DNA of 64,000 nucleotides from Hahellaceae bacterium (GTDB taxonomy: Bacteria; Pseudomonadota; Gammaproteobacteria; Pseudomonadales; Oleiphilaceae): assembly GCA_024234505.1 (NCBI GenBank), contig JACKOD010000004.1, forward strand, positions 589,001-653,000, given 5' to 3'. This document shows positions 16,687-25,751 of the stretch, piece by piece; the stretch's first letter is position 1, and every line of letters begins with the position of its first letter. The notes under the pieces were generated by a model, which made no database searches, was not told the DNA's origin, and saw only the letters and a program-made list of their open reading frames with translations. The position numbers were made by a program, and so were the translations under genes.

Positions 16687-18066
16687 ATGCCTTTTATTCC
16701 TCATACTGATGCCGATGTCCAGAAAATGCTGGATACGATCGGTGCCTCAGATATTGATGCGTTGTTTGATGAAATTCCCGCACATTTGAGAGCAGCGCCG
16801 CTGACACAGGTGCCCGATGCCCGTAGCGAAATGGCGTTGATGCAGCTTATGAACAAGCGGGCAGCGCAAGATGCGGTTGATCTTTGCTTTATTGGTGCAG
16901 GGGCATATGAACATCATATTCCTGCGGCAGTTTGGGATATTGCGTCGCGCGGCGAGTTTATGACGGCCTATACGCCTTATCAGGCGGAAGCCAGCCAGGG
17001 AACGCTGCAGTTGGTATACGAATACCAGTCCATGATGGTGGCGCTGACCGGATTGGATATATCGAATGCTTCGCTTTATGACGGTGCCTCTGCGGTCGCA
17101 GAAGCAGTGCTGATGGCTGTGCGAGCGAACCGGAAATCCAAAAGCAAACGGGTTTTGGTTGCGGGTACCGTACATCCTCATTACCGTGCTGCCGTGAATG
17201 CCATCGTGGGTAATCAGGATATTCAGTTGGTTGAACTGCCATTTGCCAGCGACTCACTGGTAGTCGATCCCGCCGGCCTGGCAGTACACGAAGGCGAAGA
17301 CTATGCGGCGCTGATTATTGCCCAGCCGAATTTCTTCGGGTCATTGGAAGATGTGAATACGCTGACTGATTGGGCGCATCAGCACAATATGCTGGTGATC
17401 GGTGTGGTTAATCCTACCTCATTGGCTCTCCTGGCTGCACCGGGTGAGTGGGGCGCGACAGGCGCGGATATTGCGGTGGGTGAAGGTCAGCCTCTGGGTA
17501 TCCCTTTATCATCCGGCGGCCCCTATTTTGGTTTTATCTGCTGTAAAGAAGCCTTTGTCAGACAGATGCCCGGACGCATCATCGGTTGTACCGTGGATCT
17601 GGAAGGGAAGGTTGGCTATACCCTGACATTGCAGGCCAGAGAGCAGCATATCCGCCGGTCGAAAGCGACCTCTAACATTTGTACTAATCAAGGTCTCATG
17701 GTTACTGCGGCGACAATCTATATGAGCTTGCTGGGTAACGAGGGGCTAGCTCAGGTTGCACAGGCTTCTCACATTAACAGCGTAACGCTCCGTGAAAAAC
17801 TGCATGAAATTTCAGGTGTGGCAGTATTACCCCAGCAAAGCGTGTTTCACGAATTTGTCATCCAAACGGAAAAGCCGGCCCGATTGGTGCTGGAGCATAT
17901 GGAGTCTAAAGGACTTCTGGGTGGTTTGGAACTGGAAGGTTATTTTCCTGAATTACCCAACGGGATTCTGGTTTGCGCTACGGAAACGAAGCAACCAGCA
18001 GATCTCGATCGTTACGTCACTGTGCTTCAACAAGCGATTAAAGAATTGGAGGCCGTATCATGCTGA
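16687..18066 (+). CDS. gcvPA: Glycine dehydrogenase (decarboxylating) subunit 1
   Basis: This is the N-terminal half of the split P protein, the PLP enzyme that decarboxylates glycine and loads the aminomethyl group on GcvH. Its 459 residues begin MPFIPHTDADVQKML and include FIGAGAYEHHIPAAVW, FMTAYTPYQAEASQGTLQ and SLYDGASAVAEA, typical of subunit 1. This half lacks the PLP lysine, which is in GcvPB. ATG 16687 follows GGAGAG and matches the family start; the frame is open to 16534. Its stop overlaps the gcvPB start by 7 bases (ATGCTGA), so the two subunits are translationally coupled. Many gammaproteobacteria have a single fused P protein of about 950 residues instead. Confidence 0.95.
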   Translation: MPFIPHTDADVQKMLDTIGASDIDALFDEIPAHLRAAPLTQVPDARSEMALMQLMNKRAAQDAVDLCFIGAGAYEHHIPAAVWDIASRGEFMTAYTPYQAEASQGTLQLVYEYQSMMVALTGLDISNASLYDGASAVAEAVLMAVRANRKSKSKRVLVAGTVHPHYRAAVNAIVGNQDIQLVELPFASDSLVVDPAGLAVHEGEDYAALIIAQPNFFGSLEDVNTLTDWAHQHNMLVIGVVNPTSLALLAAPGEWGATGADIAVGEGQPLGIPLSSGGPYFGFICCKEAFVRQMPGRIIGCTVDLEGKVGYTLTLQAREQHIRRSKATSNICTNQGLMVTAATIYMSLLGNEGLAQVAQASHINSVTLREKLHEISGVAVLPQQSVFHEFVIQTEKPARLVLEHMESKGLLGGLELEGYFPELPNGILVCATETKQPADLDRYVTVLQQAIKELEAVSC

Positions 18067-19523
18067 TCTTTGAAAGAAGTGCGGAAGGTCGTCGGGCTAC
18101 GGCGCAATCTCCTGGTGCAAATTCGGCTATTGTGGATATTCCTTCTGCATTGTTACGTAAGCGCCCGGCAGGATTACCTGAAACGTCTGAGTTGCAGGTT
18201 GTGAGGCACTATACCAATTTGTCCCGGAAAAACTTTTCTATCGATACGCATTTTTACCCGTTGGGCTCCTGTACGATGAAGTACAACCCCAGAGGGGCTC
18301 ATCGGGCCGCAAGCATTCCCGGGTTGTTGCAACGTCACCCGCTGGCACCTGAATCGCGCAGCCAGGGCTACCTGGCCTGCATGTTCGAGCTGCAGGAAAT
18401 TCTTAAGGAAGTGACGGGAATGGCGGGTGTCTCTTTGACACCGATGGCGGGTGCTCAAGGTGAGTTTGCCGGTGTGGCTATGATTCGCGCCTATCACGAA
18501 AAACGTGGTGATACCGGGCGTACGGAAATTATCGTGCCTGAAGCCGCACACGGAACCAATCCTGCCACAGCGGTCATGTGTGGATATAAGGTTCGTGAGA
18601 TTCCGGTGTTGGCAAATGGTGATGTCGATCTGGCGGCGCTTGAGGCCGCAGTAGGTCCTCAAACCGCCGGCATCATGATGACGAATCCTTCTACCTGTGG
18701 TGTTTTTGAGCGTCAGATTGAGGCGATTGCGAAGGTAGTGCACGGTGCTGGCGGGTTGCTCTATTACGATGGGGCGAATCTGAACGCCATTTTAGGAAAA
18801 GTCCGTCCCGGCGATATGGGATTTGATGTTTTACACATGAACTTGCATAAAACCTTCGCGACGCCACATGGCGGGGGTGGCCCGGGAGCCGGTCCGGTCG
18901 CAGTGAGTACCAGGCTGATGCCATTTCTGCCTACGCCGATCGTGGGTGTAGAAGATGCTGGCGGGGAGCCCAGTTACTGTTGGCTGGACGAAGAAGCACT
19001 GCCCGACACCATTGGTCGCTTATCCGCCTTCATGGGTAACGCTGGTATATTATTGCGTGCATACGCTTATGCCGTTTTGCTTGGCCGAGAAGGCTTGCAT
19101 CGTGTGGGCGAATACTCCACGCTGAACGCCAACTATCTTGCCCGCAAACTGGAAGCGGCGGGATATACATTGGCGTATCCTGAACGGCGGGCTACCCATG
19201 AGTTTATTCTTACGCTGAGCAAGCAAGCGAAGGAGTTGGGGGTAACGGCCATGGATGTGGCAAAGCGTTTGCTCGACTATGGTTATCATGCGCCGACCAC
19301 CTATTTTCCACTGCTGGTGCCCGAATGTTTGCTTATCGAGCCGACAGAAACTGAATCCATCGAAGATCTTGATGGTTTTGTGCAGGCAATGACGGCTATT
19401 CTGGATGAAGCGAAAACTTCACCTGATAAGGTTCGTGGTGCGCCTTATACGCAGCCTGTTATGCGACTGGATGATGTGAAGGCGGCTAGAGAGTTGAATG
19501 TTGCGTTCAAACGAGGCGCTTAA
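18060..19523 (+). CDS. gcvPB: Glycine dehydrogenase (decarboxylating) subunit 2
   Basis: The C-terminal half of the split P protein, 487 residues. It carries the PLP-binding lysine in MNLHKTFATPHGGGGPGAGP (Lys264). Other family blocks are FYPLGSCTMKYNPR, EAAHGTNPATAVMCGY and YDGANLNAILG. With GcvPA it forms the alpha2beta2 decarboxylase. ATG 18060 lies inside the last codons of gcvPA, after GGAGG. It is the last gene of the gcv operon: a strong terminator follows about 50 bases later. No gcvL (lipoamide dehydrogenase) gene is present, so that activity must be supplied from elsewhere. Confidence 0.96.
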   Translation: MLIFERSAEGRRATAQSPGANSAIVDIPSALLRKRPAGLPETSELQVVRHYTNLSRKNFSIDTHFYPLGSCTMKYNPRGAHRAASIPGLLQRHPLAPESRSQGYLACMFELQEILKEVTGMAGVSLTPMAGAQGEFAGVAMIRAYHEKRGDTGRTEIIVPEAAHGTNPATAVMCGYKVREIPVLANGDVDLAALEAAVGPQTAGIMMTNPSTCGVFERQIEAIAKVVHGAGGLLYYDGANLNAILGKVRPGDMGFDVLHMNLHKTFATPHGGGGPGAGPVAVSTRLMPFLPTPIVGVEDAGGEPSYCWLDEEALPDTIGRLSAFMGNAGILLRAYAYAVLLGREGLHRVGEYSTLNANYLARKLEAAGYTLAYPERRATHEFILTLSKQAKELGVTAMDVAKRLLDYGYHAPTTYFPLLVPECLLIEPTETESIEDLDGFVQAMTAILDEAKTSPDKVRGAPYTQPVMRLDDVKAARELNVAFKRGA

Positions 19524-19572
19524 AGGTGATGTAGGGACGGGTTGTACAGGCACGTCCTGACTTGGAACATCA

Positions 19573-19609
19573 AAAGCCGGGCCAGCTATCTAGCTGCCCC
19601 GGTTTTTTG
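19573..19609 (+). terminator. Rho-independent terminator after gcvPB
   Basis: GCCGGGCCAGCTA and TAGCTGCCCCGG form a long GC-rich stem with one internal mismatch and a 2-base loop, followed by TTTTTT. The AAAA run on the left could also serve the opposing gene ending at 19622. Confidence 0.9.
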
Positions 19610-19621
19610 TTGCGCTGCCTG

Positions 19622-20500
19622 CTAGCGATTTTGCGCGACGCTGTTGATACCCATATCGCTAAAGTTTTCTTTCATATCATCAATATCGTAGGTTGAGAGC
19701 CCGACGTATTCCAGAATGTCATTCTTCGCCCGATTCCATTCGTAATCTTCTTTTTGGCCGCCAAGTGTAATGTAATTGCCGCAAATATGTTCGGCAATCT
19801 TGAGAATGGCCAGCAGATTTTTCTTTTCCTGATCTTTTCCGTCTTTGGTTGCAAAGATTTCTTCTGCGCTGTGATGTTCTGCGATGACTTCGCAAATGGC
19901 GGGCGGCAGGTTCCAGGATTTTGCCGTATAGTAGCCCACCACCGCATGGTTAGTGTTGCAGTAGCCGTTTTCGATGTCGACAACCCTTACATCTTTGGCG
20001 CTGTACGATTTTTCCATAATATCGACATAGTTATCGAATCTAACCATCATCAGGGGAATACCTGCATTATGAAACAGCCCCATCGCATAGGCTGCATCCG
20101 GACTGTGAAAGCCGATCTGCTTGGCGACGTTTGCACAAACCATGGCAATATCGTTAGCGATATCCCAAAAGCGAGTTAAAGACACAATTTTTTCATCAGA
20201 CATTTCGCCTTTAATGGAAATGCCATTGAGTATATTGATAACGCTATTCAAGCCTAAAAGAGATACCGCCTGTTCTATGGAGGTGATTTTATTGGCTAGT
20301 CCGAAGAAGGGGGAATTTACAAATTTAAGCATGGTGCCGGAGAGGCCCACATCCTGGCTGACAAGACGGGCGATCTGTTTCAAGTCTGGATCAGGCATGA
20401 CCTGCTCCATTTGAAGATCTACCAGAATTTGCGGTTGTGGCGGGATCTTGATCCCCTGCAAAATATGACGAATCTGCTCTTCACTTAAATCTGTTGCCAT
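19622..20500 (-). CDS. HDOD-domain protein
   Basis: A 292-residue cytosolic protein whose first two thirds form an HDOD domain, a catalytically degenerate relative of HD phosphohydrolases found in signalling proteins. Typical blocks are LVSQDVGLSGTMLKFVNSPF, SIEQAVSLLGLNSVINIL and AYAMGLFHNAGIPLMM. The HD pair reads His-Asn, as expected for a non-enzymatic HDOD. NTNHAVVGYYTAKSWNLP and VIAEHHS follow. There is no attached GGDEF, EAL or receiver domain. HDOD proteins often bind partners in cyclic-di-GMP or stress pathways; the partner here is not visible. ATG at 20500 follows CCGGAG. It is divergent from rlmI. Confidence 0.85.
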   Translation of the reverse strand: MATDLSEEQIRHILQGIKIPPQPQILVDLQMEQVMPDPDLKQIARLVSQDVGLSGTMLKFVNSPFFGLANKITSIEQAVSLLGLNSVINILNGISIKGEMSDEKIVSLTRFWDIANDIAMVCANVAKQIGFHSPDAAYAMGLFHNAGIPLMMVRFDNYVDIMEKSYSAKDVRVVDIENGYCNTNHAVVGYYTAKSWNLPPAICEVIAEHHSAEEIFATKDGKDQEKKNLLAILKIAEHICGNYITLGGQKEDYEWNRAKNDILEYVGLSTYDIDDMKENFSDMGINSVAQNR

Positions 20501-20636
20501 AACGTCTCCGGCGAAGTGCCTCAGGGGGGACTATTGCGAATAGTAAGTCCAGTTTAGATGATTAATTATTGATTTCTAGTGATTTTTGTAACTGCCACCT
20601 TTTCCTCGCAAGAGGCCGAGCGGGCGTGTCCGTGCA

Positions 20637-20645
20637 TGTTATAAT
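20637..20645 (+). promoter_or_regulatory. Extended -10 promoter for rlmI
   Basis: TGTTATAAT is an exact extended -10 element (TGnTATAAT) 27 bases before the rlmI start. No good -35 hexamer lies 17 bases upstream, as is common for extended -10 promoters. Confidence 0.5.
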
Positions 20646-20672
20646 ACGACTTTTATTTTCCCGGAGTGTTTG

Positions 20673-21869
20673 ATGACTATCAAAGGGTTGCAACTTAACA
20701 AGGGCGCAGATCGTCGCCTAAAGCAGGGTCACTTGTGGATCTATAGCAATGAAATCAATGTCAAGGTAACGCCATTGACGCAGTTGCAGCCCGGAGAGCA
20801 GGTGCAGGTGTTGTCTCACGAGGGTAAAGTGCTGGGTACTGCGATGGTGAATCCGGCAACATTGATTTGTGCACGAGTCATTAGCCGAAATGCAGACCAG
20901 TTTATGGACAAGGGGTTGCTGGTACATCGCCTTAAGATAGCGTTAGCGTCGCGGGATACGGTGTTTGAATCACCCTTTTATCGCTGGGTGTTTGGTGATA
21001 GCGACGGTCTGCCAGGTTTGGTGGTCGATCGTTTTGGTGATTTGTGTGTAGTTCAAATTTCGCTCGCTGGTATGGAGTGTCTGCGTGATGAGATTGTTCA
21101 TGCCATCAAGAAAATCTTGAATCCGGCAACGATCATTCTTAAAAATGATGGCAAGATGCGAGAGGTTGAAGGATTGGATTCCTATGTGGAAACAGTCCAT
21201 GGTGAACCCGTCGAAGAAGCCAGATTGCAGGAAAATGGCGTTGAATTCGTGGCCCCGGTGCAAGCCGGTCAGAAAACCGGCTGGTTTTATGATCATCGTA
21301 TGGGGCGTGAGCGATTGAAGCCTTATGTGAAAGGCAAGCGCGTGCTCGACGTTTTCAGTTACGTCGGCGGGTGGGGAATTCAGGCGGCGGCGTTTGGTGC
21401 GAGCGAAGTGGTCTGTGTTGATAGTTCTGCTCTGGCATTAAATTATGTGATGCGAAATGCAGAACTTAATGGCGTTTCAGAAAAGGTAAAGTGCATTGAA
21501 AATGATGCATTTAATGCCCTTAAGGCCTTGCGTGAAGCGCGAGAAAAGTTTGATGTGATTATTGTTGATCCTCCCGCGTTTATTCCCAAACGAAGGGATA
21601 TAAAAGCGGGCGAGTTGGCCTACCAGCGAATTAATCAACTCGCGTTGCGCCTGCTGGATAAGGACGGTGTATTGGTCTCTGGCTCGTGCTCAATGCATCT
21701 GAGTCGCGAGCGTTTAATCGATATTATTCGCTCGGTAGGACGTGAAACAGACCGGTTTGTGCAGATTCTGGAACAAACGCATCAAGGTGCCGATCATCCG
21801 GTGTTGCCGGCAATTCCCGAAACGGAATACTTGAAAGCGGTATTCGTCCGGTCATTGCCTGCTTTCTGA
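20673..21869 (+). CDS. rlmI: 23S rRNA m5C1962 methyltransferase RlmI
   Basis: RlmI methylates cytosine 1962 of 23S rRNA using SAM. The 398-residue protein has an N-terminal PUA-type RNA-binding part (RRLKQGHLWIYSNEI), a linker with SPFYRWVFGDSDGLPGLVVD, and a Rossmann methyltransferase with VLDVFSYVGGWGIQAAAFGA as motif I. IIVDPPAFIPKRRD is the target-base motif. SGSCSMHLSRE carries the conserved cysteine. ATG 20673 follows CGGAG at 6 bases; the TTG directly before it is less likely. An exact extended -10 lies just upstream. It ends 20 bases from the opposing HAD gene. Confidence 0.94.
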   Translation: MTIKGLQLNKGADRRLKQGHLWIYSNEINVKVTPLTQLQPGEQVQVLSHEGKVLGTAMVNPATLICARVISRNADQFMDKGLLVHRLKIALASRDTVFESPFYRWVFGDSDGLPGLVVDRFGDLCVVQISLAGMECLRDEIVHAIKKILNPATIILKNDGKMREVEGLDSYVETVHGEPVEEARLQENGVEFVAPVQAGQKTGWFYDHRMGRERLKPYVKGKRVLDVFSYVGGWGIQAAAFGASEVVCVDSSALALNYVMRNAELNGVSEKVKCIENDAFNALKALREAREKFDVIIVDPPAFIPKRRDIKAGELAYQRINQLALRLLDKDGVLVSGSCSMHLSRERLIDIIRSVGRETDRFVQILEQTHQGADHPVLPAIPETEYLKAVFVRSLPAF

Positions 21870-21889
21870 TAGGCCGCGTTTGCCTTACT

Positions 21890-22546
21890 TTATTTACGTA
21901 AGCTGATAATGGGCCAACCCTGTTCAGAGGCATATTTAAAGAGCGTCTGATCAGGGTCTACCGCGACGGGGCGATCTACCTGTTGAAGTAGGGGCAAGTC
22001 GTTATGGGAGTCGCTGTAGAACCAGGAGTCGCTCAGACTTTGTCGATTTTCATTCAACCATTGCTCTAAACGGGTAACTTTTCCGTGTTGGAAGCTGGGT
22101 GTTCCAACAATTTTTCCGGTGTATTGTCCGTTAATGATTTCGGGGTCGGTCGCGATGAGCGCATCGACGCCCAAAAGTTCGGCGATAGGTTCAGTGACAA
22201 ATCGATTAGTGGCGGTGATGATGAGCAGATAGTCGCCTTGCTGTCGGTGTGTTTGCAGCAATTCGAGAGCCTGCGTCAGCAATAACGGGCGGATTTTGGT
22301 TTCTACAAAGTTTGCCCGCCATGTTAGCAACTGTTCGGTGGTGTGCGCGGCCAGGGGGGCCAGGGAAAACTCAAGATAGCGCATCATATCCAGCTTGCCA
22401 TCAAGATAGTCCTGATAAAACTGGTCATTCGCCTTCTTGTAGACTTGCTGGTCCACAATTCCCTGTTCTACCAGAAACTCTCCCCAGGCATGATCACTGT
22501 CGCCTGCAATCAAAGTATTGTCGAGATCGAATATAGCCAGTGTCAA
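21890..22546 (-). CDS. HAD-superfamily hydrolase, subfamily IB
   Basis: A 218-residue HAD phosphatase. Motif I is AIFDLDNTLIAGDS (nucleophile and acid/base Asp), motif II is LIITATN, motif III is the Lys in HGKVTRLEQWL, and motif IV is YSDSHNDLPLL. Subfamily IB includes phosphoserine phosphatase and related enzymes. The substrate of this branch is not certain from sequence. The start is TTG at 22546, preceded by AGGAG at 8 bases; the ATG inside that region is out of frame. It is divergent from rppH, the arrangement also seen in Pseudomonas upstream of rppH-ptsP. Confidence 0.9.
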   Translation of the reverse strand: MTLAIFDLDNTLIAGDSDHAWGEFLVEQGIVDQQVYKKANDQFYQDYLDGKLDMMRYLEFSLAPLAAHTTEQLLTWRANFVETKIRPLLLTQALELLQTHRQQGDYLLIITATNRFVTEPIAELLGVDALIATDPEIINGQYTGKIVGTPSFQHGKVTRLEQWLNENRQSLSDSWFYSDSHNDLPLLQQVDRPVAVDPDQTLFKYASEQGWPIISLRK

Positions 22547-22748
22547 GCGGCATTCTCCTGTCAGAGGTTGGGAATCTACATAGTGTTATTAGTAGCTTAC
22601 AGATACCGTCGTAAATCCGAAACCTGAACTATGCTGTTTAAAGAGAGCAAATTATACGACAGCTCGAGAGGGTTTATTACGCATTGATTGCCGATGTCGG
22701 TGTTTTCTGGAAAAATGACCCTAAATTAAAGTTAAAAGGTAATGCCAA

Positions 22749-23237
22749 GTGATTGATGCGGATGGTTTTAGACCTAATGTCGGAATCATTCTGACCAATC
22801 ACAAGAGTGAGGTGCTGTGGGCCAGACGAATAGGACAGGAATCCTGGCAGTTTCCCCAGGGAGGAATAAAAAAAGACGAGACTCCAGAAGACGCATTATT
22901 TAGAGAGTTGCGTGAAGAGGTCGGATTAACCCAGAGAGATGTTGAAATCATTGCGTGTACCCGAGGCTGGTTGCGTTATCGGTTGCCGCGTAAAATGATT
23001 CGATATCACTCGCACCCGGTTTGTGTTGGTCAGAAACAAAAATGGTTTTTATTGCGAATGCTTAGCCCGGATTCAACTGTGTGCATGAGTCAGAGTGAAT
23101 CTCCTGAATTTGATGGTTGGGAATGGGTCAGTTACTGGTATCCTCTAGGACAAGTCGTTTCGTTCAAAAGAGAAGTTTACCGCAGAGCCATGAAAGAGCT
23201 TGCTCCACGCCTGTTTCGGCGCAATGTAGGCTATTAA
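22749..23237 (+). CDS. rppH: RNA pyrophosphohydrolase RppH (Nudix)
   Basis: RppH removes pyrophosphate from the 5' end of mRNAs and starts 5'-dependent decay. The 162-residue protein opens IDADGFRPNVGIILTN, a hallmark of the family, and has a complete Nudix box, GGIKKDETPEDALFRELREE, followed by VGL. The QKWFLLRML strand and DGWEWVSYWYPL C-terminal block follow. The start is GTG at 22749, after AAAGG; this matches the family N-terminus exactly. ptsP follows after 31 bases, an order conserved in Pseudomonas, so the two genes are probably co-transcribed. Confidence 0.96.
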   Translation: MIDADGFRPNVGIILTNHKSEVLWARRIGQESWQFPQGGIKKDETPEDALFRELREEVGLTQRDVEIIACTRGWLRYRLPRKMIRYHSHPVCVGQKQKWFLLRMLSPDSTVCMSQSESPEFDGWEWVSYWYPLGQVVSFKREVYRRAMKELAPRLFRRNVGY

Positions 23238-23268
23238 TCGGAATGGAATACATGTTGAGGTTGTCTGG

Positions 23269-25554
23269 ATGCTGAGTACATTGCGCAATATCGTGCAGGA
23301 GGTTAACTCCGCGCATGATCTGCAGGAAGCCCTGGAGATCATCGTGACGCGCGTGCGTGAGTCGATGCAGACAGAAGTGTGTTCTGTCTATCTCGTTGAG
23401 CCTGAAACCGGCCGCTATATTCTTATGGCGACGGAGGGGTTGAACAAGTCGTCGATTGGCTCGGTGAGTCTGGGCCACTCGGAGGGCCTTGTCGGGCTCG
23501 TCGGTGTCCGGGAGGAGCCAATCAACCTGGAGGACGCGCCTTCGCACCCTCGTTATCGGTATTTCCCTGAGACCGGCGAGGAGCAGTTTCGTTCTTTTCT
23601 GGGGGTTCCTATCATCCATCACCGCAAGGTGTTGGGCGTGCTCGTTGTTCAGCAAAGGGAGAATTCTCGCCGTTTTGATGAAGGGGAAGAGGCTTTTCTG
23701 GTCACCATCTCTGCACAATTGGCAGGAGTGATTGCACACAGTGAAGCCACGGGGTTTGTGGGCGGCGTGACGCTCACCGGTGCTAAATCCGAGGATGTCG
23801 CATTCCGTGGAATTGCAGGCTCTCCGGGCGTTGCGATGGGGCGGAGTGTAGTGATATTCCCGCCTGCCGATCTGGATTCCGTCCCTGATAAGGACGGAGA
23901 AGACCCGGAAACTGAAATTGCACATTTTAATGCGGCAATTTCTGCTGTGCGTAGTGATATTCAGAAAGTCGGAGAGCGGCTGGCCAGTCAGTTACGGCCA
24001 GAAGAACAGGCTTTGTTTGATGTTTATCTGCGAATGCTGGATGACAACGCGCTTGCGGGTGAGGTCGTTAATCGTATTAATGCCGGTGCCTGGGCTCAGG
24101 CAGCATTGAGGCAAGTGGTCCACCAGTATGTTCGACACTTTGAAATGATGGGCGATATCTATTTACGTGAACGCGCCGTTGATATCAAAGATCTGGGGCG
24201 TCGCGTTTTAGCCTACTTGCAGCAGAATGATCAGACAGAGCGCAGCTATCCGGATCAAACGATTCTGGTCAGCGATGAGTTGACACCGGCGATGCTGGGC
24301 GAAATCCCGCGCGAAAAGCTGGTAGGGCTGGTCTCGGTAAAGGGCTCTGGTAACTCGCATGTGGCGATACTAGCAAGAGCCATGGGCGTACCTACCGTGA
24401 TGGGGCTGGTCGATGTGCCGGTGAGCCAGCTCGACAATCGTGAACTGATTGTAGATGGTTATAATGGACAAATTTTCGCCAATCCTTCGTCAGAACTCAG
24501 TCGTTACTACGAAAATATTGTCAAAGAAGAGCGAGCACTGACTAAAGGGCTCGAAGCACTTCGAAAAAAACCCTGCATTACGAAAGACGGACATCGCGTG
24601 AGTCTATGGGTTAATACCGGCTTAATGACGGATGTCATGCGATCCTTGAGTCATGGAGCTGAGGGGGTGGGTTTGTATCGAACCGAAGTGCCTTTCATGA
24701 TCAATGAACGTTTTCCCAGCGAGCAAGAGCAGCGTGATTGTTACCGCGAGCAGCTTGAAGCCTTTCATCCCAGTCATGTCACCATGCGCACACTGGATAT
24801 CGGCGGTGATAAGTCTCTGACGTATTTCCCGATTACCGAGGAGAATCCTTTTTTGGGGTGGCGCGGTATAAGAGTGACACTGGATCATCCCGAGATTTTC
24901 CTTGTTCAAGTCAGGGCCATGCTGAAAGCCAGTGAAGGCCTGAATAACTTGCGGATAATGCTGCCCATGATTTCCAGTGTTTCCGAAGTGGAAGAGGCAC
25001 TACACCTGATTTACCGGGTCTATCATGAGGTACGTGAAGAGGGTGTGGATATTGTTATGCCCAAAGTGGGGGTGATGATTGAAGTACCGTGTGCGGTGTA
25101 TCAGGTTAAAGAACTTGCAGAACGGGTAGACTTTCTGTCGGTAGGGTCGAACGATCTTACTCAATATCTTTTGGCGGTGGATCGCAATAACCCACGGGTT
25201 GCCGGGTTATATCATTCGTTTCATCCCTCGGTACTACAGGCTTTGAAGAAAATTGTGGATGACGCCCATTGTGCCGGTTGTCAGGTCAGTATTTGCGGAG
25301 AACTTGCGGGTGACCCGGCAGGCGCGGTACTTTTAATGGCCATGGGTTATGACGCCTTATCAATGAATGCCGCCAGTTTACCCAGAGTAAAGTCGGTCAT
25401 TCGAAGCATTGAGCTGACGTGGGCAAAAGATCTGCTAAAACAGGTGATGTCACTGGATTCTCCCACGGTGGTGAAGAGTACGCTGGAGCTGGCACTTAAA
25501 AAAGCCGGGTTTGGACAGTTTATGCGACCGGGCCGGATAGGGGAAAGTGCGTAG
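23269..25554 (+). CDS. ptsP: PEP-protein phosphotransferase of the nitrogen PTS (EI-Ntr)
   Basis: PtsP phosphorylates NPr from PEP in the nitrogen-related phosphotransfer chain, which acts in regulation rather than sugar uptake. The 761-residue protein has an N-terminal GAF domain (about residues 1-160; FRSFLGVPIIHHRKVLGVL), then an enzyme I N-domain. SGNSHVAILARAMGVP carries the phosphorylated histidine (His364). The PEP-binding barrel contains GVGLYRTEVPFM, TLDIGGDKSLTYFP and DFLSVGSNDLTQYLL, with CGELAGDP near the C-terminus. ATG 23269 follows GAGG at about 8 bases. NPr and EIIA-Ntr genes are not in the window. Confidence 0.95.
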   Translation: MLSTLRNIVQEVNSAHDLQEALEIIVTRVRESMQTEVCSVYLVEPETGRYILMATEGLNKSSIGSVSLGHSEGLVGLVGVREEPINLEDAPSHPRYRYFPETGEEQFRSFLGVPIIHHRKVLGVLVVQQRENSRRFDEGEEAFLVTISAQLAGVIAHSEATGFVGGVTLTGAKSEDVAFRGIAGSPGVAMGRSVVIFPPADLDSVPDKDGEDPETEIAHFNAAISAVRSDIQKVGERLASQLRPEEQALFDVYLRMLDDNALAGEVVNRINAGAWAQAALRQVVHQYVRHFEMMGDIYLRERAVDIKDLGRRVLAYLQQNDQTERSYPDQTILVSDELTPAMLGEIPREKLVGLVSVKGSGNSHVAILARAMGVPTVMGLVDVPVSQLDNRELIVDGYNGQIFANPSSELSRYYENIVKEERALTKGLEALRKKPCITKDGHRVSLWVNTGLMTDVMRSLSHGAEGVGLYRTEVPFMINERFPSEQEQRDCYREQLEAFHPSHVTMRTLDIGGDKSLTYFPITEENPFLGWRGIRVTLDHPEIFLVQVRAMLKASEGLNNLRIMLPMISSVSEVEEALHLIYRVYHEVREEGVDIVMPKVGVMIEVPCAVYQVKELAERVDFLSVGSNDLTQYLLAVDRNNPRVAGLYHSFHPSVLQALKKIVDDAHCAGCQVSICGELAGDPAGAVLLMAMGYDALSMNAASLPRVKSVIRSIELTWAKDLLKQVMSLDSPTVVKSTLELALKKAGFGQFMRPGRIGESA

Positions 25555-25751
25555 GTGGTGTGACTGGTCTGGAGTGACTCTGTTGTCTAGTATGAATATT
25601 CTAACGATCACTGATAGTTTTGCCTGAAAAAAGAGTAAAGTATCAGCGAAAGTGATGATTTAAGCGAGGAAGTCCGGTGCGAAGACGTGCTGGTTAAAAG
25701 GCAGTACAAGAGACTTTTATAGTAAGCGTTGCGGTATCGGCAGGAGACTGA

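Noticed and set aside
23164..23925. Leftward open frame of 253 codons opposite ptsP
   Set aside because: It lies entirely opposite the GAF and N-domain of ptsP, with His/Arg-rich composition typical of a shadow frame.
25676..25697. GAGGAAGTCCGG, similar to a conserved piece of RNase P RNA
   Set aside because: Only this short piece matches. No other conserved RNase P block is present and the 197-base gap is too short for a class A RNA.
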